Assembly: GCF_000027005.1 (NCBI RefSeq)
Contig: NC_012964.1
Span: 806,001-870,000 of the forward strand
DNA length: 64,000 nt
Origin: Komagataella phaffii GS115
Taxonomy: Eukaryota > Ascomycota > Pichiomycetes > Pichiales > Pichiaceae
Direction: 5' to 3'
The notes below the pieces were generated by a model. That model searched no databases. It was not told the origin of the DNA and was given only the letters and a program-made list of their open reading frames with translations. The position numbers and the translations under genes were made by a program. Of the stretch, positions 51,749 through 60,220 are shown one piece after another. Numbering within the stretch: the stretch's first letter is position 1; each line of letters starts with the position of its first letter.

Positions 51749-52516
51749 ATGGCTAAAGCTGAATTTGGCACTCCCAAATATGTGGCCAATCAAATGAAGG
51801 CTCGTGGGCTTCAAAAACTGCGACACTATTGTCAGGTTTGCGAAAAACAGTGTAGAGACGATAATGGATTCAAATGCCATGTTCAGTCAGAGTCCCACAC
51901 TAAAAAGGTCCAGCAGCTTTCCTTGGAAGGCGGTGATAACAAGAAAAGAGGCAAGATTGCTGAGTTCTCGTCTCAATTTGTGAAGGATTTCATTCATCTT
52001 TTACGGAGCGGCCATGGCGATAAGTTTGTGGGGGCTAACCGGTTCTATCAAGAATATATCCAAGACAAACAGCATATTCATATGAATGCTACAAGGTGGT
52101 CGTCTTTGACAGTTTTTGTCTCATATTTGGGTCAAGAGGGACTGTGTCGAGTAAAACAGGACGATGCAGAAGGTTTGATGATTGCGTATATAGATCGATC
52201 AGCGGCAGCAGAACGACGCCGAAAAGAAGCTCAGAAACAAATGCGAAAACACACAGATGAAGAACTTGCAATGAGGCAGCTGGAAGAGAAAATTAGAGCT
52301 AAGAGACCTCGAGAGGAAGCACCCCTGGTTCCTCTCGGTGCTAAGAATACGGGCGAAGATAAACGAGTTTCAGTTTCATTGAAGCCTGCCACGGAAACTA
52401 CTTCTGTCAAATTGAACATGAAAAGTTCTCACAAGAAGATTGCAAATGTAAAGCCAATAAATGTCTTCAAAAGGAAGAAGACAGATCAAGAAGTGGGCAA
52501 TGTCCAACTTGGATAG
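51749..52516 (+). CDS. RTS2: RTS2/KIN17-family zinc-finger protein
   Basis: This 255-residue protein starts with MAKAEFGTPKYVANQMKARG and has one C2H2-type zinc finger (CQVCEKQCRDDNGFKCHVQSESH, about 28-50). The conserved KIN17 winged-helix-like domain follows (about 51-160, including GANRFYQEYIQDK and 'TRWSSLTVFVSYLG'). The rest is a basic helical tail. The family is nuclear; animal KIN17 binds DNA and RNA and is linked to DNA repair and replication and to spliceosomes. Fungal members lack the long C-terminal SH3-like tandem, as here. ATG 51749 is the first in frame, and the N-terminus matches the conserved family start. Confidence 0.93.
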   Translation: MAKAEFGTPKYVANQMKARGLQKLRHYCQVCEKQCRDDNGFKCHVQSESHTKKVQQLSLEGGDNKKRGKIAEFSSQFVKDFIHLLRSGHGDKFVGANRFYQEYIQDKQHIHMNATRWSSLTVFVSYLGQEGLCRVKQDDAEGLMIAYIDRSAAAERRRKEAQKQMRKHTDEELAMRQLEEKIRAKRPREEAPLVPLGAKNTGEDKRVSVSLKPATETTSVKLNMKSSHKKIANVKPINVFKRKKTDQEVGNVQLG

Positions 52517-52702
52517 TTTTCTGTAGATAATTTTGTCATACAGGGCTGGGGTTAGGTTAGGTCGGGTAATAGTATAATAGGCTCTCTTTTTGAACTGTAT
52601 TAAGCTAACCATTCTTCACCAGGCAGCTTTTCTGCGTTCTGCTTCGGAGAATTCCGCTTCTTCTGTCAGCTTCTCTGACAACTTTCTCCCTCCAGTTTTC
52701 GC

Positions 52703-52708
52703 ATGTGA
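52703..52708 (+). promoter_or_regulatory. Start-stop upstream ORF (ATG TGA) overlapping the lipase start
   Basis: ATG followed directly by TGA occurs at 52703-52708, and the A of the stop codon is the first base of the main ATG at 52708. A further in-frame ATG is at 52711. A start-stop element in this position can hold ribosomes at the true start. Confidence 0.5.
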
Positions 52709-54813
52709 TGATGTGCACCCTATTTCTTATCGCGACTCTCTCAAGCCTTCTCCTCCACATGAACTTATTTGGAGCAGTCACAGACACTCTATTTGCGCAG
52801 AGAGAACTACTCAAGTCCCGACAAGAGCCCTCAGAGGTCCACTCACCTTCTCGCCTCTTCCAAGTGGTGGAATCCGTGGCTTCTGTGCTACGGAAAATTC
52901 CCTTCCTGAAGCACTGTATCGGACCACCTGTAGAAGGCGAAGAGTTGATAAGACAACTTCTGGCTCAACAGAAAGTCTCCACCAGTTATGAAGAGTGGTA
53001 CGAGGTTTCACAAAAGCTAGACATCCTACAAAACCTAGAAATCTGGAAATATGAAAAGGAATTTTCTTTGTACGATTACCAGCTCGTCGAAAGACGATTG
53101 GCCGAACTCAGAGAGACCATAAATAATAAAGACTACCCAAAATTACTATATCTAGTGAGAACTACGTGGAGTCGCAATTTGGGTAATATGGGAAATGACG
53201 TTTTGTATGCATACTCTCACGTTGGTACCAAGAAACTGATTGAGGAGTATGTTGCAGAGTGTGTCAAAGGGCTGAACATACTGGCAAGTGAAGACAATGG
53301 TTTGGACGATACTCATGTCCTGGGAACCCTTATACAAACACGCAAGGCCATTGGACGTACGGCTTTGGTGCTTTCCGGAGGAGGATGTTTTGGACTGATC
53401 CATATTGGAGTAATGGCCACTTTATTAGAACAGAATATGTTTCCCAAGGTTATAGCAGGATCATCTGCTGGAGCCATTCTGGCCAGCATTCTATCTGTTC
53501 AGACTCCCGAGGAAACTTTACAACTGCTCAGCACTATTGCGACTCGGAAATTCGAAATATTTGAGGAGAACAACCATAGGGAGGGCATATTGGTTTGCTT
53601 ATCTCGATTCTTGAAGTACGGTACATGGTTCGATAACTGCTATCTACAGAGAACAATGCAAACATTTCTTGGAGACCTGACGTTCAAAGAGAGCTACAAT
53701 CGAACTGGAAGAATTTTGAACATCACAGTTTCGCCTGCGGCTGTACATGAACAGCCAACATTGCTAAACTACCTAACTGCTCCAAACGTTCTACTTTGGT
53801 CTGCAGTGTGTGTCTCATGTTCTTTGCCTGGTGTATTCCCATCGAGTACAATTTTGGAAAAGGATCCACGCACTGGTGAAATCTCTGAGTGGAATAAAGC
53901 AGCTACTGTCAAGTTTGTGGATGGCTCTGTCCACAATGATTTACCAATAGCTCGACTTAGTGAAATGTTCAATGTTGACCATATTATTGCATGCCAAGTC
54001 AATCCCCATGTTGTACCATTTCTTAAAATGGCTGGTGATGGAGTCAACACTGGCAATACATTCCTTCGAAAATCGCTTCAAATGGTTAACAATCTAGCAT
54101 CCGATGAGATTACACACTATCTGACAATTGCAGGAGAACTTGGTATTGCACCCAACGTATGTACCAAGCTGAAATCTGTCCTTGCTCAACAATACTCGGG
54201 AGACATTACGATTCTTCCAGACCTCCGTCTCACAGAGTTGAATTTATTGTTGACAAATCCTACTCCTGAGTTTTTGTTAGATGCCTCAATAAGAGGTGCA
54301 AGAGCCACCTGGCCCCAGATATCCATGATCCAAAACCACTGTTCTGTCGAATTTGAGTTGGACAGAGTGATTGGCCTTTTACGCTCACGTCTGGTTGGAC
54401 GCCCTGTTCTCATTGAAAGAAACCGTCCTCGATCCCGTACTATAGCGGGAGGAAGAAGAAGCGACACCGCAACATCGACAGCAATTACCACAACAACTAA
54501 CACACGGACTCCTTTCGGTTCAGCTCATGACTCTTCATTCACCCCGGTCTACCATTCAGGTTACAGCTATTACCTTGAGACACCAGCTCCAGCTCCTGCC
54601 CCTCCTGCCTATACTCGCCGGGCATCCGCTTATGAAAGAAGAACTGCTACACAGCCACCATCCCCATTACAATCACCTTTAAAGTCACGAAACAACAGTA
54701 TGGAGAACCTAGTTCGTCGTAACTCATTACGCGAGATCAATGCGCTACTCTACAGGGACAATTCTCCCAAGACTTCTCGCAAACGTATAGGGGGTCCCAA
54801 GAATCATAAATAA
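52708..54813 (+). CDS. Patatin-domain triacylglycerol lipase, TGL4/TGL5 type
   Basis: This 701-residue lipid-droplet-type lipase has an oxyanion loop (GGGCFG, starting at 224), a GxSxG nucleophile elbow (G251-S-S-A-G255, Ser253) and the DGS motif (Asp405) of the patatin Ser/Asp dyad. The segment 'LTAPNVLLWSAVCVSCSLPGVFPS' and the end 'RATWPQISMIQNHCSVEFELDRVIGLLRSR' are typical of yeast Tgl3/4/5 lipases; the GSSAGA form favours the Tgl4/5 branch. These enzymes hydrolyse stored triacylglycerol, and some also have acyltransferase or phospholipase activity. A short hydrophobic stretch occupies residues 3-20. The tail is Ser/Arg/Pro-rich with RR-S-type sites that kinases could use. Two adjacent ATGs (52708, 52711) can start it; the codon before is GTG. 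Confidence 0.88.
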   Translation: MMCTLFLIATLSSLLLHMNLFGAVTDTLFAQRELLKSRQEPSEVHSPSRLFQVVESVASVLRKIPFLKHCIGPPVEGEELIRQLLAQQKVSTSYEEWYEVSQKLDILQNLEIWKYEKEFSLYDYQLVERRLAELRETINNKDYPKLLYLVRTTWSRNLGNMGNDVLYAYSHVGTKKLIEEYVAECVKGLNILASEDNGLDDTHVLGTLIQTRKAIGRTALVLSGGGCFGLIHIGVMATLLEQNMFPKVIAGSSAGAILASILSVQTPEETLQLLSTIATRKFEIFEENNHREGILVCLSRFLKYGTWFDNCYLQRTMQTFLGDLTFKESYNRTGRILNITVSPAAVHEQPTLLNYLTAPNVLLWSAVCVSCSLPGVFPSSTILEKDPRTGEISEWNKAATVKFVDGSVHNDLPIARLSEMFNVDHIIACQVNPHVVPFLKMAGDGVNTGNTFLRKSLQMVNNLASDEITHYLTIAGELGIAPNVCTKLKSVLAQQYSGDITILPDLRLTELNLLLTNPTPEFLLDASIRGARATWPQISMIQNHCSVEFELDRVIGLLRSRLVGRPVLIERNRPRSRTIAGGRRSDTATSTAITTTTNTRTPFGSAHDSSFTPVYHSGYSYYLETPAPAPAPPAYTRRASAYERRTATQPPSPLQSPLKSRNNSMENLVRRNSLREINALLYRDNSPKTSRKRIGGPKNHK

Positions 54814-54909
54814 AGCGTAATTTATTCACTATCTACCCATACATAAGAATGATAGCTTCTGTTACTGTGCTGTAATAATATTATTACTTGGGAATCTGGA
54901 TAATCTCAC

Positions 54910-55195
54910 TCAGTTTCTCTTGAACCAGTCAGAGGCTCCAAAGTAAGCGACGCTAGAGTCGAAAGCCCATTCTCCGGCATCCAAGTACCTTTTGACGAGA
55001 CCTTCAGCATCTTTATTACCAATTTTCTCAATATTTGGAGTTAAACCCGTTGATCTGTGAACTCCAGCCAAGAACCCTGACAGGAGGGCCAGATCTGCAC
55101 CGAAGTGAACTACTTTTCCAATCTTGAAATCAGTTAGTTGACAGGTCAAATTATTAAGCAAAAAGCCTCTTCGATTTTGAACTTACTACTCCCAT
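54910..55195 (-). CDS. Small DUF1748-family protein, probably mitochondrial (2 exons)
   Basis: Exon 1 (55187-55195) is only ATG GGA GTA. After a 64-nt intron (donor GTAAGT, branch AACTAAC at 55133-55139, acceptor AAG), exon 2 (54910-55122) continues IGKVVHFGADLALLSGFLAGV, for 73 residues in all. The sequence 'HRSTGLTP', 'YLDAGEWAFD' and the aromatic end match the small DUF1748 family of fungi, which I associate with S. cerevisiae MIN8, a small mitochondrial protein. One hydrophobic segment spans about residues 7-23. The unspliced alternative starts at a TTG at 55161. The molecular role is not established. Confidence 0.8.
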
Positions 55196-56185
55196 TTATA
55201 CCTGGTTTGTTTTCTTGCCCTAATTATCCCTCAATAGTATCAGCTATCTGTTTTTGTCTTGTGCTCTCCCATCCAAGTTGGGATTCGCGAAGAATGGCAG
55301 CGAATTGACAGACCCCCTCTTATAAAGCAGACATTCTTTCTCCTTTCCTGCCCATTAACCGGCTATTAAAAGAGGCCATATTTTGGAGCCCCAATAGATG
55401 ATATATGTATTTTAGAAGAGAACACGTTTGAGCACCCTCTCCCCTCAAGATGAGAGCTAGGTCTTTTAGGATGTGAAGGAACGGAAATGTTTAATAGTCT
55501 GTCCAGGTCACATTTTCAACGGTACACCAGGAAGGACATTGTCGAAGGCATTTCGCATCATCTTATTGTTTTTTACGGTATCTTGCCGTTTTATTTACGC
55601 ATCGTGACCATGAGATGACATGGTTTCACCGCCAGTGGTGTACTTCGGGTTGGTTTGGTTTTTGTTTGTTTTGTTTATCTCTCTCTTTCTTGTTTATCTA
55701 GGACTTTAGCTCGAACCCCCTTGAGAATGTTGGGTATATTTGGTGTGATATTTGCTTGGTTTTGTGATATTTAGTTACTCGTGGTGGACCGCATGTTTGC
55801 GAGGTCAAGCTTTCATGTATAAATTGGTGTCATGGGTGATACCACTCCCCGCCTCCAATTCCAGACGGAAAGAGTAATCATACTGACGACCAAATATTCT
55901 CCCATTAATGAGTGAATGTCTGGAAGGAAGACTTTTCTGGTTGTAACCCAGTCTTTACTCGCCTAAAGAATGTCTTTCTTCCTAGACCTTCCAACTTTCA
56001 CTCTCCACTAACGCTCTGGCCCTGGGCGATTTATGGTGGTTGATTTTCCTTCGCGAAGTCCACAGTTTTCTCCTTTTGCTTTCCGCCGCCGGTACCACCA
56101 GCCAGTCCTAGTCATCGCAGTTCGTTTTTTTTCTGCCCAATACCCTAATCTACACGCCGCCTTCCCAACCTTCCTAGCATTCAAG
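55196..56185. other. Divergent promoter region upstream of CTK1
   Basis: Nearly 1 kb separates the DUF1748 gene and the preferred CTK1 start. It contains T/G-rich runs (about 55652-55680) and CT-rich stretches but no RNA gene or repeat that I recognise. The last 153 bp (56033-56185) are open in the CTK1 frame from an ATG at 56033 and could encode an N-terminal extension. Pyrimidine-rich composition there suggests a 5' leader instead. Confidence 0.5.
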
Positions 56186-58123
56186 ATGTCTAACAGAAGA
56201 GAACGGATTGCCTCTCAAGACGATCATGGTGAGGCATTCTTCGATTCCCGTGAACCTCGACAAGGAGGTTTCAGAGGTCGTGGAGGATTTCGTAATGGAG
56301 GATCGAAGCAGGAACAACAAAGAGAGAATCCCAGACGAGATATTGAAAATGACGAAAGAGATTTGCTTCCTTCGTTTCCAAAGGCTAGCAACAGGGAAAA
56401 AAATGGACCACGAGATTTTAAACCCCAAAACAATAAGAATAAGAACAGACCAAGAGAATTGCCCAAGCATCCAAGTGAGACCTTCACTTCAGAACGAGAG
56501 AGGACAAATTATGCTCGGGAAAGGGGTGACGGCTATGGAAAACCTCGAGGTTCAAGGTATCAAAACACTAGAGGAGGCCGTGGTCAGAATTATCCCAGAG
56601 CTAGGGATACTTATAATCAGAGAGGCGATAATTATTCCAGGGAAAGTGAATACAGAGAAAGAGATGACGACTATAGTAGAGAAGGGTACAGAAATCGAAG
56701 AACTGATCCAAGAAACAGAGAAAGGGAACTAGATCCAAGAGACAGGGAAAGGGAAAGAGAAATAGATTCAAGAGATAGAGACCGAGATTCAAATTACAGA
56801 GGGTACCCAAAAGGCCCAGAAAGGGAAGCCAGTTTCTCACGGTACTCAAGGTACGGCGGAACTCAACTTCCGTCAGGCCCAAAAGCTTCGCTTCGAGACC
56901 CGAGAGATAGAGACAACGGAGTCAGACGGCCGAATGAGTCGACTCGACCAGCTAGAGGTTCTACTAGAGGTCGAGGAAATTTTAGAGGTAGACTTCCAAC
57001 TGGACCAAGATCTGCTGGATCCAGATACGATAACCATTCGGAGTCTGATGTGGATGAAGATGTCTTTCTTCATAAGAAAGAGCCTACACAGTTTATGTAT
57101 AACCATGAAACAGATCAGCTTATTTTTGAGAGGATTCAACAAGTTGGTGAGGGAACATATGGTAAGGTTTATAAAGCCAGAAATCTGTTGACTAAGAATT
57201 TTGTCGCTTTGAAAAAACTCAGGTTGGAGGGCGAGAAAGAGGGATTTCCAATAACAAGTGTGCGGGAAATTGCTCTTATTCAATCATTTGATCACGTTAA
57301 TATTGTTAGTCTCACTGAAATGATGGTTGAAAAGAATTTTATCTATATGATCTTACCATATATGAACCATGACTTGTCGGGTATTCTGACACACCCAACG
57401 CTACAATTCACGGATGGACACCGGAAGAACATTTTCAAGCAGCTTCTGCAAGGTATGGAGTACTTACATTCAAAGCGAGTCATTCACAGAGATATTAAAG
57501 CCTCCAATATTTTGCTTGATAACGATGGAGTATTAAAAATCACCGACTTCGGTTTAGCAAGGAAAATGAAGGATCTCAATAAAGACGCACAGTCTCCAGA
57601 TTATACTAATAGAGTCATAACATTATGGTATAGACCTCCTGAGTTGTTATTAGGCTCCACGTCATATGGTAGAGAAGTGGATATTTGGGGAATTGGCTGT
57701 TTGCTTTTGGAGTTGTTTACGAGAAAGGCTATATTTCAAGGAAACAATGAGATCACCCAACTTCAAAGCATTTTCAACATTATGGGAACTCCAACAACTG
57801 CAAGTTGGCCTGATATGGATAATCTTCCATGGTATGAAATGGTGAAGCCACGAAGTCGGATAGTAAGTCAATTCGCTGATAAATACGGAACTGTACTAAA
57901 AGATCCGGATTGCTTTCATTTGGCTGTTCAGCTTCTATGCATGAATCCAGCAGACCGAATCACAGCTAAAGAAGCACTTGCTCATCCATATTTCAAATCG
58001 GATCCAAGAACTGAACCATTGACTTTTCTGAAAGAGTTGGGCAGCGAGTGGCATGAATATGAATCCAAAAAACGGAGACGGAAGGAAAAAGAAGAAAAGA
58101 GGAAAGCTACTGTCAGTAAATAG
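56186..58123 (+). CDS. CTK1: CTK1, kinase of CTDK-I (CDK12-like)
   Basis: From ATG 56186 this is a 645-residue cyclin-dependent kinase. The first 300 residues are Arg-rich and disordered, with RGG-type and RER/RD repeats, resembling the N-termini of CDK12/CDK13. The kinase domain (about 314-600) has GEGTYGKVYKA, the cyclin-binding helix PITSVRE, HRDIKASN, DFGLARK and TLWYRPPELLLG. It is closer to S. cerevisiae Ctk1 (PITSIRE) than to Bur1. Ctk1 phosphorylates Ser2 of the RNA polymerase II C-terminal domain and supports elongation and 3' processing. The open frame continues to ATG 56033, adding 51 residues. I prefer MSNRRERI because the upstream part looks like a pyrimidine-rich leader. Confidence 0.94.
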   Translation: MSNRRERIASQDDHGEAFFDSREPRQGGFRGRGGFRNGGSKQEQQRENPRRDIENDERDLLPSFPKASNREKNGPRDFKPQNNKNKNRPRELPKHPSETFTSERERTNYARERGDGYGKPRGSRYQNTRGGRGQNYPRARDTYNQRGDNYSRESEYRERDDDYSREGYRNRRTDPRNRERELDPRDREREREIDSRDRDRDSNYRGYPKGPEREASFSRYSRYGGTQLPSGPKASLRDPRDRDNGVRRPNESTRPARGSTRGRGNFRGRLPTGPRSAGSRYDNHSESDVDEDVFLHKKEPTQFMYNHETDQLIFERIQQVGEGTYGKVYKARNLLTKNFVALKKLRLEGEKEGFPITSVREIALIQSFDHVNIVSLTEMMVEKNFIYMILPYMNHDLSGILTHPTLQFTDGHRKNIFKQLLQGMEYLHSKRVIHRDIKASNILLDNDGVLKITDFGLARKMKDLNKDAQSPDYTNRVITLWYRPPELLLGSTSYGREVDIWGIGCLLLELFTRKAIFQGNNEITQLQSIFNIMGTPTTASWPDMDNLPWYEMVKPRSRIVSQFADKYGTVLKDPDCFHLAVQLLCMNPADRITAKEALAHPYFKSDPRTEPLTFLKELGSEWHEYESKKRRRKEKEEKRKATVSK

Positions 58124-58227
58124 ATACTCTAATATACTCCTTCCATGATTCAACTAATTTTGCATTAGTTGGTCAATGTTGATTGAATATTGGCAAAATA
58201 TACAATTATGACAATCCAAAAAAAGAA

Positions 58228-58299
58228 TGCCCTCTGCCAGAATTGAACTAGCGACCTTTGCATTACAAGTGCAACGCTCTACCACTAAGCTAAGGGGGC
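58228..58299 (-). tRNA. tRNA-Thr (anticodon UGU)
   Basis: The 72-nt minus-strand sequence folds as a complete cloverleaf. It has acceptor stem GCCCCCT with AGAGGGC, D arm GCTTAGTGGTAGAGC and anticodon arm TTGCA-CTTGTAA-TGCAA with anticodon TGT. The variable loop is AGGTC, the T arm GCTAG-TTCAATT-CTGGC and the discriminator A. There is no intron. One acceptor-stem pair (position 5 with 68) is C-A. An A-rich tract on the plus strand just left of the gene gives the T run expected for RNA polymerase III termination. It lies between CTK1 and CNS1. Confidence 0.94.
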
Positions 58300-58750
58300 T
58301 CAACTTGTTGGAGTGATTGAACATTAGATATCTAAGGACAACTAGTATTAGTGTTAATCTATAAGATCCATCAGATCCATCAGATCCAACTCTAGTCATT
58401 ATATAAAATGTGCTATTGGTTTGCTTGAGCTTGAACTGTAGGATTTTATTTTTCTTATGGGTTTTCTCGCTCCTTCCAAATTAGAACTTCGATAATTTTT
58501 CATGTTGTAAACATAAGAACTCGTAAGGCTTTTTCAAAGAGGGTTCTCCAATTCTGGTACACATACATTTCTGTTATATTCATCTTTTAGGCAATTTGGC
58601 ACTGGCTAGATTAACTTACTACTACCATTTTAAGCCCGACAGCTGTCCATTTTTTATAGTATATGTTAAGATGGTATCTTCCCATCTACAGCATCTTGTA
58701 GCATCTATCGCTAAATATTTTTTTCCAATCTTTCAACACCATCCAAGATC
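58300..58750. other. Intergenic tRNA-Thr / CNS1
   Basis: 450 bp with a short tandem repeat (58364-58388) and the CNS1 promoter. Short open frames here have no family resemblance. No long terminal repeat or transposon fragment was recognised beside the tRNA. Confidence 0.5.
58364..58388 (+). repeat. 9-bp tandem repeat near the tRNA gene
   Basis: The unit AGATCCATC is repeated 2.8 times. Confidence 0.7.
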
Positions 58751-59905
58751 ATGGAAAGTTCATCAGAGTGGGACAAAAGAAGGTATGTTCCCCAAAAGGG
58801 CGACCCGGCGCTGCCTCCACAACTAGCGGATTACTCAAGTAAAACAACGGAAGAGGTCATGAAGGATATCAACCGGCTGCCTCTGTTCATGACCGAATTG
58901 GATGAGACAGATGGGGAGGGAGGAGAGAACGAGGGCTTGGAAGCCTTGAAGGCTTTAGCCTACGAGGGTGAGCCAGATGAGGTTGCCTCAAACTTCAAAA
59001 ACCAGGGAAATGACTGCTACAAGTCTAAACAGTATCAAGATGCTGTCCAATACTATACCAAGGCTCTAGAGGTTAAGTGCGACGATGCGGCGATTAATGC
59101 TTCTTTGTACCTGAACCGAGCTGCCTGTAACTTGGAGCTGAAAAATTATAGAAGATGCATCAACGATTGCAAACTGGCATTGTTGTTGACTCCTGATAAC
59201 GTCAAGGCTTACTATAGATCGGCCAAGGCGTATTTGGCATTGGGTAAACTAGACGAGGCCTCAGAGTTGGTAGACTTTGCCCTGAAACAACAGGAAGAGC
59301 ATGAAGTTAAACAGGACACAAAAGCCCTTGAAATACTTGGAACACAAATAAAACACCAGAAGGAGAAGCTTGAAGAACAGGAACGACAACGGAACGAGAG
59401 AGAGAACGCCAAAAAGGCCAAAGAGGCTGCATTGGCCGTGGCATTAACTTTGCGAGGTTACACTATAATTCACACCAAAGAGCCATTTGGCATTTTGCAA
59501 GATAAGAAGATCACCCTTGAAGCGGAAACCGATGTGGAGAGTCAAATGATATTCCCTGGAATGGTCCTGTACCCTACCCTAGACGAATGGGACTTTGTAG
59601 AGCAAATTAGTGAGTTGAACACACCAAAGGAGATTATTGGAATGCTAATGGACCGCCCACCGGAATATTTTGCACAGCCTGGCCATGGAAACTTCCAGCC
59701 AAAGAATCTGCAGGCGTACATGCAGACTCAGGGCGGAGGGTTGGTTAAGGTTGGAAAGAACCTGAGTTTTAAGGAGATCTTGAGCTCCAAACAACCAATC
59801 ATCCCTCTAATGGACAACTCTTTGCGGATTTACGTAGTGCCCAAGCAGGACGGGGACTTTTTGTCCCAGTGGAATAAGACTAAAGCGCTTAGTGAAAGAA
59901 TGTGA
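58751..59905 (+). CDS. CNS1: CNS1, TPR co-chaperone of Hsp90 (TTC4 family)
   Basis: This 384-residue TPR protein begins MESSSEWDKRRYVP. A conserved lead-in (INRLPLFMTELDE) is followed by three TPR units (about 78-190: FKNQGNDCYKSKQYQDAV, LNRAACNLELKNYRRCI, YRSAKAYLALGKLDEA). A charged coiled coil (about 195-235) leads to the C-terminal 'wheel' domain typical of Cns1/TTC4. Cns1 binds the EEVD ends of Hsp90 and Hsp70 and is essential in S. cerevisiae, where it supports elongation factor 2 folding. Length matches (385 in S. cerevisiae). ATG 58751 is the first in frame. A 15-T run follows the stop codon by about 15 bp. Confidence 0.95.
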   Translation: MESSSEWDKRRYVPQKGDPALPPQLADYSSKTTEEVMKDINRLPLFMTELDETDGEGGENEGLEALKALAYEGEPDEVASNFKNQGNDCYKSKQYQDAVQYYTKALEVKCDDAAINASLYLNRAACNLELKNYRRCINDCKLALLLTPDNVKAYYRSAKAYLALGKLDEASELVDFALKQQEEHEVKQDTKALEILGTQIKHQKEKLEEQERQRNERENAKKAKEAALAVALTLRGYTIIHTKEPFGILQDKKITLEAETDVESQMIFPGMVLYPTLDEWDFVEQISELNTPKEIIGMLMDRPPEYFAQPGHGNFQPKNLQAYMQTQGGGLVKVGKNLSFKEILSSKQPIIPLMDNSLRIYVVPKQDGDFLSQWNKTKALSERM

Positions 59906-60220
59906 AGTTGATACAGTTCACTTTTTTTTTTTTTTTGAAATATGCGCAAGGTGCAGGATTTCGCAGATACCAGAAACCAGAAGGAGCTGATTACTCTCGA
60001 ACACGACTATCTTATTGTATGTAGGACAGTTCTCAAGTCTAATATTACCTTTTCCCTGTATCAACCTTGCCCGAACCACAAAACGTTAACCGTCTCCTAT
60101 CAGAAGACCCGGCTTTCTTTTTTCACACACTAGACACCCATTTCCCGTCTGATGAACCCTAGCGAGGCTCTTTAATTTTGTTTACATCAATACCACAACT
60201 TACTAGGGGGAAATTACACA
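59906..60220. other. Intergenic CNS1 / HUL4
   Basis: This 315-bp gap contains a T15 run (59922-59936), probably part of the CNS1 3' region, and the HUL4 promoter. A 63-codon ATG frame (59942-60133) shows no recognisable family, and I do not call it. Confidence 0.55.

Noticed and set aside
58300..58750. Transposon or LTR fragment beside the tRNA gene
   Set aside because: tRNA genes often attract retrotransposons, but I found no terminal repeat pair or protein remnant here, only a 9-bp tandem repeat.
59942..60133. 63-codon ATG frame between CNS1 and HUL4
   Set aside because: Starts six bases after a T15 run in the CNS1 3' region and shows no family pattern.
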